Shown: positions 1 to 6,340 of the stretch, piece after piece
Layout of the letters: each line of letters starts with the position of its first letter
How positions within the stretch are numbered: position 1 is the first letter of the stretch
NCBI GenBank assembly: GCA_002286855.1
Contig: NRSV01000199.1
Span: 1 to 10,156 of the forward strand
Direction of reading: 5' to 3'
Source: Bipolaris cookei
Taxonomy: Eukaryota > Ascomycota > Dothideomycetes > Pleosporales > Pleosporaceae
Length of the DNA: 10,156 nucleotides
Notes under the pieces: model-generated
What the model saw: the letters and a program-made list of their open reading frames with translations, nothing else
What the model was told of the DNA's origin: nothing
Database searches by the model: none
Program-made: the position numbers and the translations under genes

Positions 1-1
1 G

Positions 2-1165
2 CGAATTGCAGAAGAACCCAGTCGACCAACCATCTACAGCACCATAGCTGACTACTCTAGCGTAGTGCAGATGGGTTCTAGTATTGGCTTGCACGAGTCT
101 GCTAACTCTGCTACGGTTAGTGCAGTAATCAACCTCCGCGATAACACTGGCAACAAGACTGTCTGCGGCTTGACCAACCACCATGTTGTGGCCAAGAAAC
201 GCGGCTTGATATTCGAAAACTGTCCCATCGGCCACTTCCTCAGTCCCGATCATCCCGTCTGCCACAACGGCCAAGTGGAAGTCGTGGCTCCGTCACACCC
301 CGACCATGAACGCTTGTTCAATCTCACAACTATACACCGCAATGACCTCATTTGCCAGGTAGTTGAAGTGACGCGCGCACATAGACAGAAAAGTCGATTG
401 TTTGCGAATGCAATCAAAAGGCTTGCCGAGGTTCTTGTGGACTGGGAAGTGCTCGCCGAGGGACCTGATCAGCATTTTGGTACTGTGTGGGCAACCTCCG
501 GGTATCGCATCTGCGACAACGCAAATTACTCCAAGGATGAGAAACTGAGCTTCTCTACCGTAGCCAAGGCTAATGTTGGCGGGGACTCAACCTGCCTACA
601 AATAATCATCAACGGCCGTACTTTAGATTTTGGTCTTAACTGGGCCCTAATTAAGGTGACTCCAGACCGGGATCTTGACGAATATATACCGGCGACACCA
701 GAACATCTCAAACTGCGTGCTGGCGCCCTTGCCGTTCAGTTTACAAGGATTGAGCCAAACAAGAGCTATCGAGTGGCAAAGCGAGGACGTACCACGGGAT
801 GGACGTCTGGAATAATTAGCCGGATCGGGTCGATCTTGAAGCTCAGGGCTGATAGCATCAACGTCGTGCCAGTGGACCTGACAAATCGCTTTGGCCGATC
901 TAACGTGATACTGGCATTTGGAGTCTTTCACTCGGAAAAAGGGAAGGTTTTTATGAGCGGCGGCGATTCCGGCAGCTGCGTTCTCCTTGACGAAGCCTGC
1001 CGTAAGGCCACTTTTGTCGGTCTTCTTTTCGCCTCCAATGAACTGGCCAGGGTTTCGTACATGATGCCTATGGACATGGTTATTAAAGACATTGAACACG
1101 CCACTGGGCAGACTGTTATACAGCCGACATTTGTGGAATATTCGGATCGATGCGCAATGCCATGA
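2..1165 (+). CDS. Trypsin-like serine protease-like protein, 5'-truncated by the window edge
   Basis: The frame is open from base 2 through the left edge to a TGA at 1163-1165, so 387 C-terminal codons are present and the true start lies outside. An in-frame ATG at 71 is probably internal, because the codons before it read as ordinary protein. Visible motifs, numbering from base 2: TNHHVV with the probable catalytic His at residue 61 (182-184); KRGRTTGWTSG, a glycine-rich stretch typical of fungal proteins of this type; SGGDSGS with the nucleophile Ser at residue 323 (968-970); and a C-terminal FVGLLFASN strand followed by a final helix. This matches the chymotrypsin/trypsin fold family (S1-like) found as uncharacterised proteins in many ascomycetes. 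The place where the catalytic Asp is expected (D-W-A-L type strand) reads GLNWAL, with Asn at residue 213. No signal peptide can be judged. Enzyme activity is therefore doubtful; substrate and role are unknown. Confidence 0.8.
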   Translation, partial: RIAEEPSRPTIYSTIADYSSVVQMGSSIGLHESANSATVSAVINLRDNTGNKTVCGLTNHHVVAKKRGLIFENCPIGHFLSPDHPVCHNGQVEVVAPSHPDHERLFNLTTIHRNDLICQVVEVTRAHRQKSRLFANAIKRLAEVLVDWEVLAEGPDQHFGTVWATSGYRICDNANYSKDEKLSFSTVAKANVGGDSTCLQIIINGRTLDFGLNWALIKVTPDRDLDEYIPATPEHLKLRAGALAVQFTRIEPNKSYRVAKRGRTTGWTSGIISRIGSILKLRADSINVVPVDLTNRFGRSNVILAFGVFHSEKGKVFMSGGDSGSCVLLDEACRKATFVGLLFASNELARVSYMMPMDMVIKDIEHATGQTVIQPTFVEYSDRCAMP

Positions 1166-1467
1166 CTTCAACACTAGAGCCTACCTATGGAACAGTGCGG
1201 AAGGGCAGCGACAAAGCAAGTATTTGGTATGGAATAGCCTATAGGTCAGTTTTCGGTGAAGAAGAGCGCATCTAAGGAGGAGCAGTGCTGGTGGTAAGGT
1301 TTACATGCTACTGGTTTGTGATAAAGCATCGCATTTCTGTCTCCATGCAACGAGGTTTTTGTTAGTAGTGTATGAGATAACAAGTTCGTTGTCGATATAT
1401 CTAAGAGACAATTCGTCTCTAGGTGATTTGATTCTTAGGCGCGAGGATGGATCTCTACTGTTTGGCC
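1166..1467. other. Intergenic, no gene seen
   Basis: This is the 3' flank of the protease-like gene running into the upstream region of the next gene. I see no coding stretch, RNA gene or repeat of note. It presumably holds the polyadenylation region of the first gene and the distal promoter of the second. Confidence 0.5.
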
Positions 1468-1551
1468 AGTGAAAGTGAAAGTCTCGTAGCCTGCTCGGCT
1501 AGTTCGCTTCGGGCTATCACGTTGCCCGCCCACAATAGTGAAAGTGACTGC
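1468..1551 (+). promoter_or_regulatory. Repeated GTGAAAGTGA motifs upstream of the coiled-coil gene
   Basis: GTGAAAGTGA occurs at 1469-1478, extended to AGTGAAAGTGAAAGT at 1468-1482, and again at 1538-1547. The second copy runs into GTGACTGCC (1543-1551). The same 10-mer and 9-mer occur upstream of the divergent gene at 9185. A regulatory role is inferred only from repetition and position; no known fungal factor is assigned. Confidence 0.35.
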
Positions 1552-1605
1552 CTACCGCACGCTCACTACTAGTGCAAACAAGTCTCTAAGCTCCGCATTG
1601 CTGAG

Positions 1606-1741
1606 ATATATATATTAGAATTCTGGCTGCAAGCTCCATCTCCTCTCCACGCAACTGCACTTCAACCACTCTACTCCCAACTCCTCCATCCAGTAATCGC
1701 AATAACCACAACAAAAATCACAACGACTTCGTCTCACCGCC
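1606..1741 (+). promoter_or_regulatory. Core promoter and CT-rich leader of the coiled-coil gene
   Basis: An ATATATATATT tract at 1606-1616 is TATA-like. It is followed by a pyrimidine-rich leader (about 1630-1735) with CAAC and CACAAC runs, a common layout just upstream of fungal start codons. The start context is CACCGCCATGG, purine-poor at -3 but otherwise a good fungal initiation context. This supports translation starting at 1742. Confidence 0.55.
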
Positions 1742-1752
1742 ATGGTAAGTGT

Positions 1753-1831
<79 letters not shown>

Positions 1832-2251
1832 CTCTCTCTCTCTCTCTCTCATATTTCTCTTACTAACGTATAATGGCAGCCGAGAAACGGAAAGGGCTCC
1901 TCAGCTCGCCGTAGTCTTTCGCGCAAGCCACCCAAAACCACCAAACGTCTCATAGAGGTACTTCTCAGGCAAGCCGATATTGTCTTCCAGCGAGGCAAAG
2001 ACAAAGCAGTACAGTTACGCGCACAGGCTGCAGTAGCCGAGAACGAAGCTGAGCTTGAAGCTGAGAAGTTGCGTGCCGAGGCAAACGACCTTGAAGATGC
2101 CACCGAAGCAGATAATTTACAGGAGCTTGCTTCTAGCCAAGATGCAGAAAAGTTGAACGCAAAGAGTCGCAAGGACATTAAGCAGGAGGAGCGAGACAAC
2201 CAGGGCGACTTTCTGGAGGATCAGGAGAATTCGGAGACTGAGTACGCGTAA
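1742..2251 (+). CDS. Small coiled-coil protein, intron directly after the ATG
   Basis: The model is join(1742..1744, 1880..2251), giving 124 residues. ATG is followed at once by a GTAAGT donor (1745). A CTAAC branch point (1863-1867) and a GGCAG acceptor end the intron at 1879, and the reading frame then stays open to TAA at 2249-2251. The protein starts MPRNGKGSS. Residues 2-24 are strongly basic (R/K/S/P rich). Residues about 25-75 (from RLIEVLLRQADIVFQRG) are helical with coiled-coil character, rich in Ala, Glu and Leu. Residues 85-124 are charged and end acidic. There is no signal peptide or membrane segment. A basic tail plus coiled coil would suit a nuclear or nucleic-acid-associated protein, but that is inference and I recognise no named family. 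The 3' end is uncertain: another frame just downstream also looks coding. Confidence 0.72.
1745..1879 (+). other. Intron 1 of the coiled-coil gene (135 nt, phase 0 after ATG)
   Basis: The donor is GTAAGT, the branch point CTAAC sits 12 nt before the acceptor, and the acceptor is GGCAG. About 100 of the 135 nt are the microsatellite. Without the repeat the intron would be very short, so repeat length may affect splicing. The first exon contributes only the start codon. Confidence 0.8.
1755..1850 (+). repeat. Compound microsatellite (TTTC)19(TC)10
   Basis: Nineteen uninterrupted TTTC units run from 1755 to 1830, followed by ten TC units from 1831 to 1850. The tract forms the polypyrimidine body of the intron. 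Uninterrupted tracts of this length are usually variable between isolates; that is general knowledge, not shown here. Confidence 0.97.
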
Positions 2252-2381
2252 AGGCTATCCAGAAACTCATATAGATCCAGGCGGTCGCAGTGTCAGTCTT
2301 GATAGACAACACATTAGTCTTGTTCTAGGCGATCTTGATGAGGAGGATTTTGTCGCTCCATCAGTGAGTGAGCTGTGTTGA
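2252..2381 (+). other. Possible alternative C-terminus of the coiled-coil gene in another frame
   Basis: In the frame of codons starting at 2274, about 36 codons run to TGA at 2379-2381 and read as a protein-like acidic stretch (GGRSVSLDRQ, then VLGDLDEEDFVAPS). It could join the upstream gene in two ways: through a single-base frameshift near 2235-2255, or through a very short intron from a GTAAAG donor at 2248 to a CAG acceptor at 2290. That intron would be 43 nt with no clear branch point, and it restores the frame. A GTGAGT at 2364 could be a further donor. The evidence does not decide between these and chance. Confidence 0.3.
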
Positions 2382-3203
2382 GCCACCTAGGCTCGGAGAT
2401 ACTTATTATGAATTGAGTTTCTTCTGCTCAGCAATAACCTTCCTAATAGCCTCGGAGCCACGCTCTCTCTCTCTCTCTCTGCTGATCTATTGTTAAACTG
2501 TAGGATATATTACGAGAATGTTTACTGATGTATTGTGTCTAATGCTGAATGCCTTGTTGGTATATTCTTCTTAGGACCAGGTGTTTACACAACTAAAGCC
2601 AGAACATTGACGCTTAGTCACTTGGTCGTTTCCTATTAACGAAATATTACTTCCATCCCTTGATCTCGCTGTATCTACGTAGAGCTATTCTCTGCATCAG
2701 CGGTAAATTTACTGGGTCTATTTTCATCTCTCTGCCCCTTCTACCTACTCCAAATTCACGTGTATTGCGAATTGCTAATTGCAACAAATGATACTCACAC
2801 AGAACACACACGTATGCCATACACACATGATAACTATATTGTATAACCAGGAAACTGATGGGCATTTATTGTCACTATCGGCTGTAGTCTCGATGGCAGA
2901 GCGATCTCAGCTGTTGGGGCCAGGAACTGCATTAAGACCATCACCTTGCCCTCAGTTTCCTCCAAATGCCTCAGAGGGTCAAGGGAAGCTGAAGTTGTAT
3001 TACTGACAGTGTAAATCGTCCAGCATATTGTCCATCGGAGAGCCGTTCAAATTCCATTGCTTGAGCTTCTGCCTACATCGCCTAGTATGCTACTTCCAAT
3101 TGCATTGGGTATGTGATTAAGTATGGAAACCAGGACCCCCTACTCTGAGGCTTGATCGCTGCTACGGCTTCAAAACTTGATTCTTTCGGCAAACTGAAAA
3201 CCT
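2382..3203. other. Intergenic or decayed sequence, no supportable gene
   Basis: Open stretches on both strands are short and mostly lack ATG starts. On the minus strand a few protein-like pieces can be read, one ending LPLMQRIALRRYSEIKGWK at 2647 and another near 3100-3190 (AIKPQSRGSWFPYLITYP), in different frames with stops between them. They may be remains of a minus-strand gene or of an old element. I could not join them into a model. Confidence 0.4.
2463..2480 (+). repeat. (CT)9 microsatellite
   Basis: Nine CT units lie in non-coding sequence downstream of the coiled-coil gene. There is no coding consequence. Confidence 0.9.
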
Positions 3204-3211
3204 CCTACTTT
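3204..3211. repeat. Target-site duplication, left copy (CCTACTTT)
   Basis: CCTACTTT directly precedes the left terminal repeat. The identical 8-mer follows the right terminal repeat at 3825-3832. Perfect identity supports a true insertion. Confidence 0.9.
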
Positions 3212-3279
3212 TTATCTCACTAGTCAGACGATCTGCTGGAGCCACGTAAGATTGATAGCACGTGACAGCTTACACGTAG
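3212..3279 (+). repeat. Left terminal inverted repeat of the MITE
   Basis: This pairs with 3757-3824. The best conserved parts are the first 27 positions (one mismatch) and the CACGTGACA-x-CTTAC-x-CGTAG block; the intervening 14 positions are diverged. Confidence 0.88.
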
Positions 3280-3756
3280 TACATAGTACAGTGCAGCGTC
3301 TGAGGAAAAATAGTACCGGCTTTGGTGAGAAGAACAAAAAGATAGATCTCCCACCAAAACAGTGCCTCATCACTCCACTACGACAACAGATGGCACGCTG
3401 CGGCAAACTCACATAATAGAATATAAGAAAGACAACCACCTCTGCATATTTTTGTGTGCTCAATAATACGCGTTGCATGCGAAGTGTCCTCTGGAGATAT
3501 AAGGCCACTTGCTCTTTTTTCGGCGTTTTCATGCCAAGATCGCCTCTTTCAATAGAAAAGTGCGAAGAAACCTACCACAATATATCCACTATATAATGCA
3601 TATCCGCCTGCTGCATCGCGCTGTCCAATATCTGATGGTTGTGGTGGAAAGGTATTGTGGGGGAGAGAAAAGCCAGTTGTCACCAAAATCACGTTCTGGC
3701 GCCGCCAAAGCACGAACCATTTCTCCTCAGACGCTCTGCAGAATAGGCGGAGCCAG

Positions 3757-3824
3757 CTACGCGTAAGTTGTCACGTGTTTTCCATATCACGTGGGCTCAG
3801 CAGATCGTCGGACTAGTGAGATAA
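3757..3824 (-). repeat. Right terminal inverted repeat of the MITE
   Basis: The reverse complement matches 3212-3279 at 57 of 68 positions. It contains two CACGTG hexamers (about 3773 and 3788). Confidence 0.88.
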
Positions 3825-3832
3825 CCTACTTT
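3825..3832. repeat. Target-site duplication, right copy (CCTACTTT)
   Basis: Identical to 3204-3211; it marks the right boundary of the insertion. Confidence 0.9.
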
Positions 3833-3851
3833 AAGCGATGAAAAGAGATGA

Positions 3852-4235
3852 CTAAGAAAGGCTGACAGGTCCGGGCGACTCTGGCCTTCCGAGACGCACG
3901 TTTGTGAAAAGCATAACTATGTGATTGATCGAAACTAATGAATACAGGAGACGAAAAACATAGCCAGAACGTACCAGCTGTGCAAGGAGCAAGATCTTGT
4001 CATAGTAAGCATAGAGAGCCGGTAGCATATCCTTTGTGCAGCCAGCACCCACATATCAAATAATTTCACTGAGTATTCCCGTTAGGCCCACTGAATACTC
4101 AACGTTCCTCAAAGGCAAATCACTCATGGTCACTCGGAGATTATCGAAAGCCCTACGAACGTCCTGTGACTGGGCATCATCGCCCCAATGTCGCTTCACC
4201 GTATCAAGCGTGATGGGTTCAATTGAATAGGCGGT
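3852..4235 (-). pseudogene. Gene relic with one in-frame TGA, family unknown
   Basis: Reading leftward from 4235, 59 codons give a well-formed protein-like sequence (with LDTVKRHWGDDAQSQDVRRA and VEYSVGLTGILSEII), then a TGA at 4056-4058. The same frame continues as YVGAGCTKDMLPALYAYYDK to a stop at 3852. A CGA to TGA change would explain the break. GTACGT at 3974-3969 could be an intron donor just after LLLAQL, since the residues after it look less protein-like. No start codon context is visible: a TGA lies just upstream at 4236-4238. It sits 20 bp from the MITE target site, downstream of the 516-residue gene on the same strand. I recognise no family. It could alternatively be exons of a gene I cannot assemble. 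Confidence 0.38.
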
Positions 4236-4401
4236 TCAACAACTGCCTTGTCAGCTGGACTACGTGTATAGTACCTGCATTGTTTTAGAAAAAGAACGAA
4301 TACGATAAAAACTTCGAACTTGGCTACTTACGAAAGCTCTGATGTGTTCGTATCAACACTTTAATTACGATACTGAGACTGTGAGCGAGATGGCAATGCG
4401 G
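4236..4401. other. Short 3' intergenic stretch of the ATP-grasp-like gene
   Basis: This separates the gene above from the relic. On the minus strand it contains a GTAAGT near 4333-4328 and a TGCAG about 60 nt further on, which look like a splice pair, but I could not connect coding sequence on both sides. It probably holds the 3' UTR of the 516-residue gene. Confidence 0.3.
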
Positions 4402-5952
4402 CTAGGGTATGTGGCTTGTACTACCATTAAGAAACGCGCTAAAGGCACGGGCAAGCTCTTTGCAAATTTGTGTCTTCGGTTCTGCGCAGATGTGGTGGGA
4501 AAAGTAGTGGGCTCCGTACCAGCGTGTGATCTCGTTCACAAAGAACTTCTTGTCAACAGCCTCAATGTATGCAAGGCCGATGTCGAGGCGAACGCCGACC
4601 TCGAGAGACTCAAAGACGAGCATGCTGTCGGGACGCGCGCGTAGTGCCTCAAATACGAAAAGCGCAAACTTAACGAGATGGGATCGTTCTAATGGGGACT
4701 CTAGGTCCTTTTCTTCAAACTGCCGTACTGCTAGTGCCTGGGTCTTTTGGTTGAACGCAGTTTTTGCGATAGCAATTACCTTGCCGGCTCGACCGCGGAT
4801 GCCCTGTTCACTCGGTTCAGTTGCGATAAAAACTCGGAACTCGCATTTCGGGAGCGATGGAACGAATTCTTGGTGGAACCAATGCGCTGAAGGATCAGCA
4901 CCGTCTGCTGGCACTTTGAACTGCTTTCGCGTTTTTTGTGGTTTCTTTCCCTGACATTTGACTCTCTGGGATGCGGCTCCCAACGCGTACGCCTCTCGGT
5001 GACAGGTAAGTTGATGTTGTTCTCCGCCCTTCCGCACATGGACGTGTGAAGCGCAGCCACTCTTGGTTCTTTTATGTACCGTTTGATCCTCGTTCTCGAG
5101 TGAGCATCGGCAATGACCATAACATGTCTTGGGCCGATAGGAGAACATATCCGGGGATGACTTGGCTATACCGTCTAAGGCTCGGATGTCTCCTAACTTG
5201 TCTCTCTCCTGCCGCGCTTCGTGCTCATTCGGATAAATGCGGAAGGACGTTGGAAGATTGTCTTCCAGCAGGCGTACCACACTATAAATTCTGTCGAGAC
5301 TAGGATTGGTCGGCTCGTTGGTGGTCCAGTGCAGAAAAAAGACACTGCGTAGCGGCTCATTGTGTTCATCGGTGCAGGAGTTGTAGAGCAGCTCTCTCAG
5401 AAGCTGTTCATCTAGCCAGTCCCATGTATGTGCCTCGACGGAAAACGTGTTCTTTGCTTCCGCTTCCGTGGCTAGAATTGTGACCAAACCCTGATGTATA
5501 CAATGACCTGCATTGGCCCTTGAGACGACTGTGTTGCGCAAGGTCATCGAACGGGCTCGTGTTAGCCAGGGATCGTGACCTAGGCTTTCATGATCATCAG
5601 AGAAAACCTGAATGGCGAGAGTAGCAGTTTCTTCTAGTGGATTTTCGTCCGGAAAAGTAACCCATATCAGCTTCTGATATGGCTTTGGTGCGTCAAGGGA
5701 AGATGAGGGCACTGCTGCTTGCGAAGGTAATGGAAATCGGCCTGCGACGCCGAGACCGTCACACTGACCCTGAGGAGATTCCGCCTTTTCGCGCCTCTGT
5801 TTTTGTTTGTTTTTCTTTGTCTTAAGGTGGTCTTCACACAGGTTACTGGGCAATTTGGGTGCCTTATCACATTTGAGATTGGCTGTACATTCCCCCTTCA
5901 GGCCGCGCTTAGTTAGTTTATCGCGGTAATTCCGGCTTTTTTTATCCTTCAT
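4402..5952 (-). CDS. 516-residue protein with Cys/His cluster and ATP-grasp-like C-terminus
   Basis: A single uninterrupted frame runs from ATG at 5952, with an in-frame TAA three codons upstream fixing this as the first ATG, to TAG at 4402-4404. Residues 1-60 are Lys/Arg rich and hold C22-x5-C28-x10-C39-x2-H42, a likely zinc-binding cluster. A second Cys-rich patch lies at about 277-333. From about 357 the protein reads WFHQEFVPSL, EFRVFIAT and GKVIAIAKT, then FESLEVGVRLDIG and FFVNEITRWYGAHYFS. The D457...N473-E474 spacing and the flanking strands resemble the metal/ATP-binding end of ATP-grasp ligases. The N-terminal ATP-grasp half is not obvious, so catalysis is unproven. No signal peptide or membrane segment is seen; a cytoplasmic or nuclear place is inferred. 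Substrate unknown. Family assignment is from motif memory only. Confidence 0.72.
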   Translation of the reverse strand: MKDKKSRNYRDKLTKRGLKGECTANLKCDKAPKLPSNLCEDHLKTKKNKQKQRREKAESPQGQCDGLGVAGRFPLPSQAAVPSSSLDAPKPYQKLIWVTFPDENPLEETATLAIQVFSDDHESLGHDPWLTRARSMTLRNTVVSRANAGHCIHQGLVTILATEAEAKNTFSVEAHTWDWLDEQLLRELLYNSCTDEHNEPLRSVFFLHWTTNEPTNPSLDRIYSVVRLLEDNLPTSFRIYPNEHEARQERDKLGDIRALDGIAKSSPDMFSYRPKTCYGHCRCSLENEDQTVHKRTKSGCASHVHVRKGGEQHQLTCHREAYALGAASQRVKCQGKKPQKTRKQFKVPADGADPSAHWFHQEFVPSLPKCEFRVFIATEPSEQGIRGRAGKVIAIAKTAFNQKTQALAVRQFEEKDLESPLERSHLVKFALFVFEALRARPDSMLVFESLEVGVRLDIGLAYIEAVDKKFFVNEITRWYGAHYFSHHICAEPKTQICKELARAFSAFLNGSTSHIP

Positions 5953-5987
5953 TTCTTCTTAATCGTAAAGAGGGTATGATAGCACGT

Positions 5988-6104
5988 GAGGTGGGGCCTG
6001 AAGCGGGATGCGAGGTGGGATGTGAGGTGGGATGCGAAGTGAGACGCGACGCGGGGCCTGAGGCGGGGCCTGAGGCGGGACCTGAGGCGGGACCTGAGGC
6101 GGGA
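5988..6104 (+). repeat. 12-bp minisatellite, about 9.75 units
   Basis: Units of the form GAGGCGGGACCT or GAGGTGGGATGC repeat in register from 5988 to 6104: nine full units and one of 9 bp. The array shows two subtypes: units 2-5 mostly end ATGC/ACGC, while units 1 and 6-9 end GCCT/ACCT. The right end is most homogeneous, suggesting recent expansion there. It lies 36 bp upstream of the ATG of the 516-residue gene, so it is probably in its 5' leader or proximal promoter. The minus strand reads as Arg/Pro/Ser repeats, which I take as a by-product of the 12-bp period. Confidence 0.93.
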
Positions 6105-6340
6105 AGGTGATGGAGCTAATACCATTATTGTACTAGCAGAGCACTGTAGGCCAATCATAGCCGTTGAGATTTTCTGCGGCTCGCTAAAATCTGCCTTTAC
6201 CGAGATAGCTCTGGCAAGGCACTTGAGCGTAGCGACTGATTTAGCGTTTAGTACGACATACGGATGGTCTCCTGCCAACTGCCCGGCATTAGTAAATCGC
6301 AGAAGTAGGCTATATATTCTAATTCTCGCGCTCGTCTAGC
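6105..6340 (-). promoter_or_regulatory. Probable promoter/leader region of the 516-residue gene
   Basis: A TATATAT at 6311-6317 is a plausible TATA element on the minus strand, about 360 bp before the ATG. The minus strand is also open without an ATG through roughly 6105-6340 and reads partly protein-like (AGDHPYVVLNAKSVATLK), running into the minisatellite. That may be an old coding remnant or an unrecognised 5' exon; I favour leader or remnant. Confidence 0.3.

Larger units (their letters stand above)
3212..3824. mobile_element. Non-autonomous foldback MITE, 613 bp, hAT-like by target duplication
   Basis: The element begins TTATCTCACTAGTC and ends with the reverse complement of that 14-mer. 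The terminal inverted repeats are about 68 bp (3212-3279 and 3757-3824), with 57 of 68 positions matching by hand alignment. Weaker inverted similarity continues inward: GCGTCTGAGGA and GCTTTGG blocks near 3297-3330 pair with 3690-3735, and CCACTACGACAACAGAT-like blocks match farther in. Most of the element could thus fold back around a centre near 3440-3570. It is flanked by perfect 8-bp duplications, a length typical of hAT and P elements. It encodes no transposase, so it must depend on one elsewhere. The termini lack the common hAT CA(G/A)NG start, so the superfamily is tentative. Confidence 0.9.

Noticed and set aside
647..1174. 175-codon minus-strand frame
   Set aside because: It lies antisense inside the protease-like gene, which has clear motifs; it has no domain of its own.
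1849..2199. 116-codon minus-strand Ser/Ala-rich frame
   Set aside because: It is the complement of the coiled-coil gene's Ala/Glu/Leu codons and overlaps its intron.
3224..3766. Open frames inside the MITE (102 codons minus, 85 codons plus)
   Set aside because: They sit inside the inverted-repeat element, have no domains, and are too short for a transposase.
4526..4954. 142-codon plus-strand frame
   Set aside because: It is antisense to the conserved C-terminal part of the 516-residue gene.
5988..6104. CRISPR-like array
   Set aside because: The units are contiguous 12-mers with no spacers.
5949..6278. 109-codon minus frame with Arg/Pro/Ser tetrapeptide repeats as a gene
   Set aside because: The repeats are explained by the 12-bp minisatellite, whose period is a multiple of three, and there is no ATG start.
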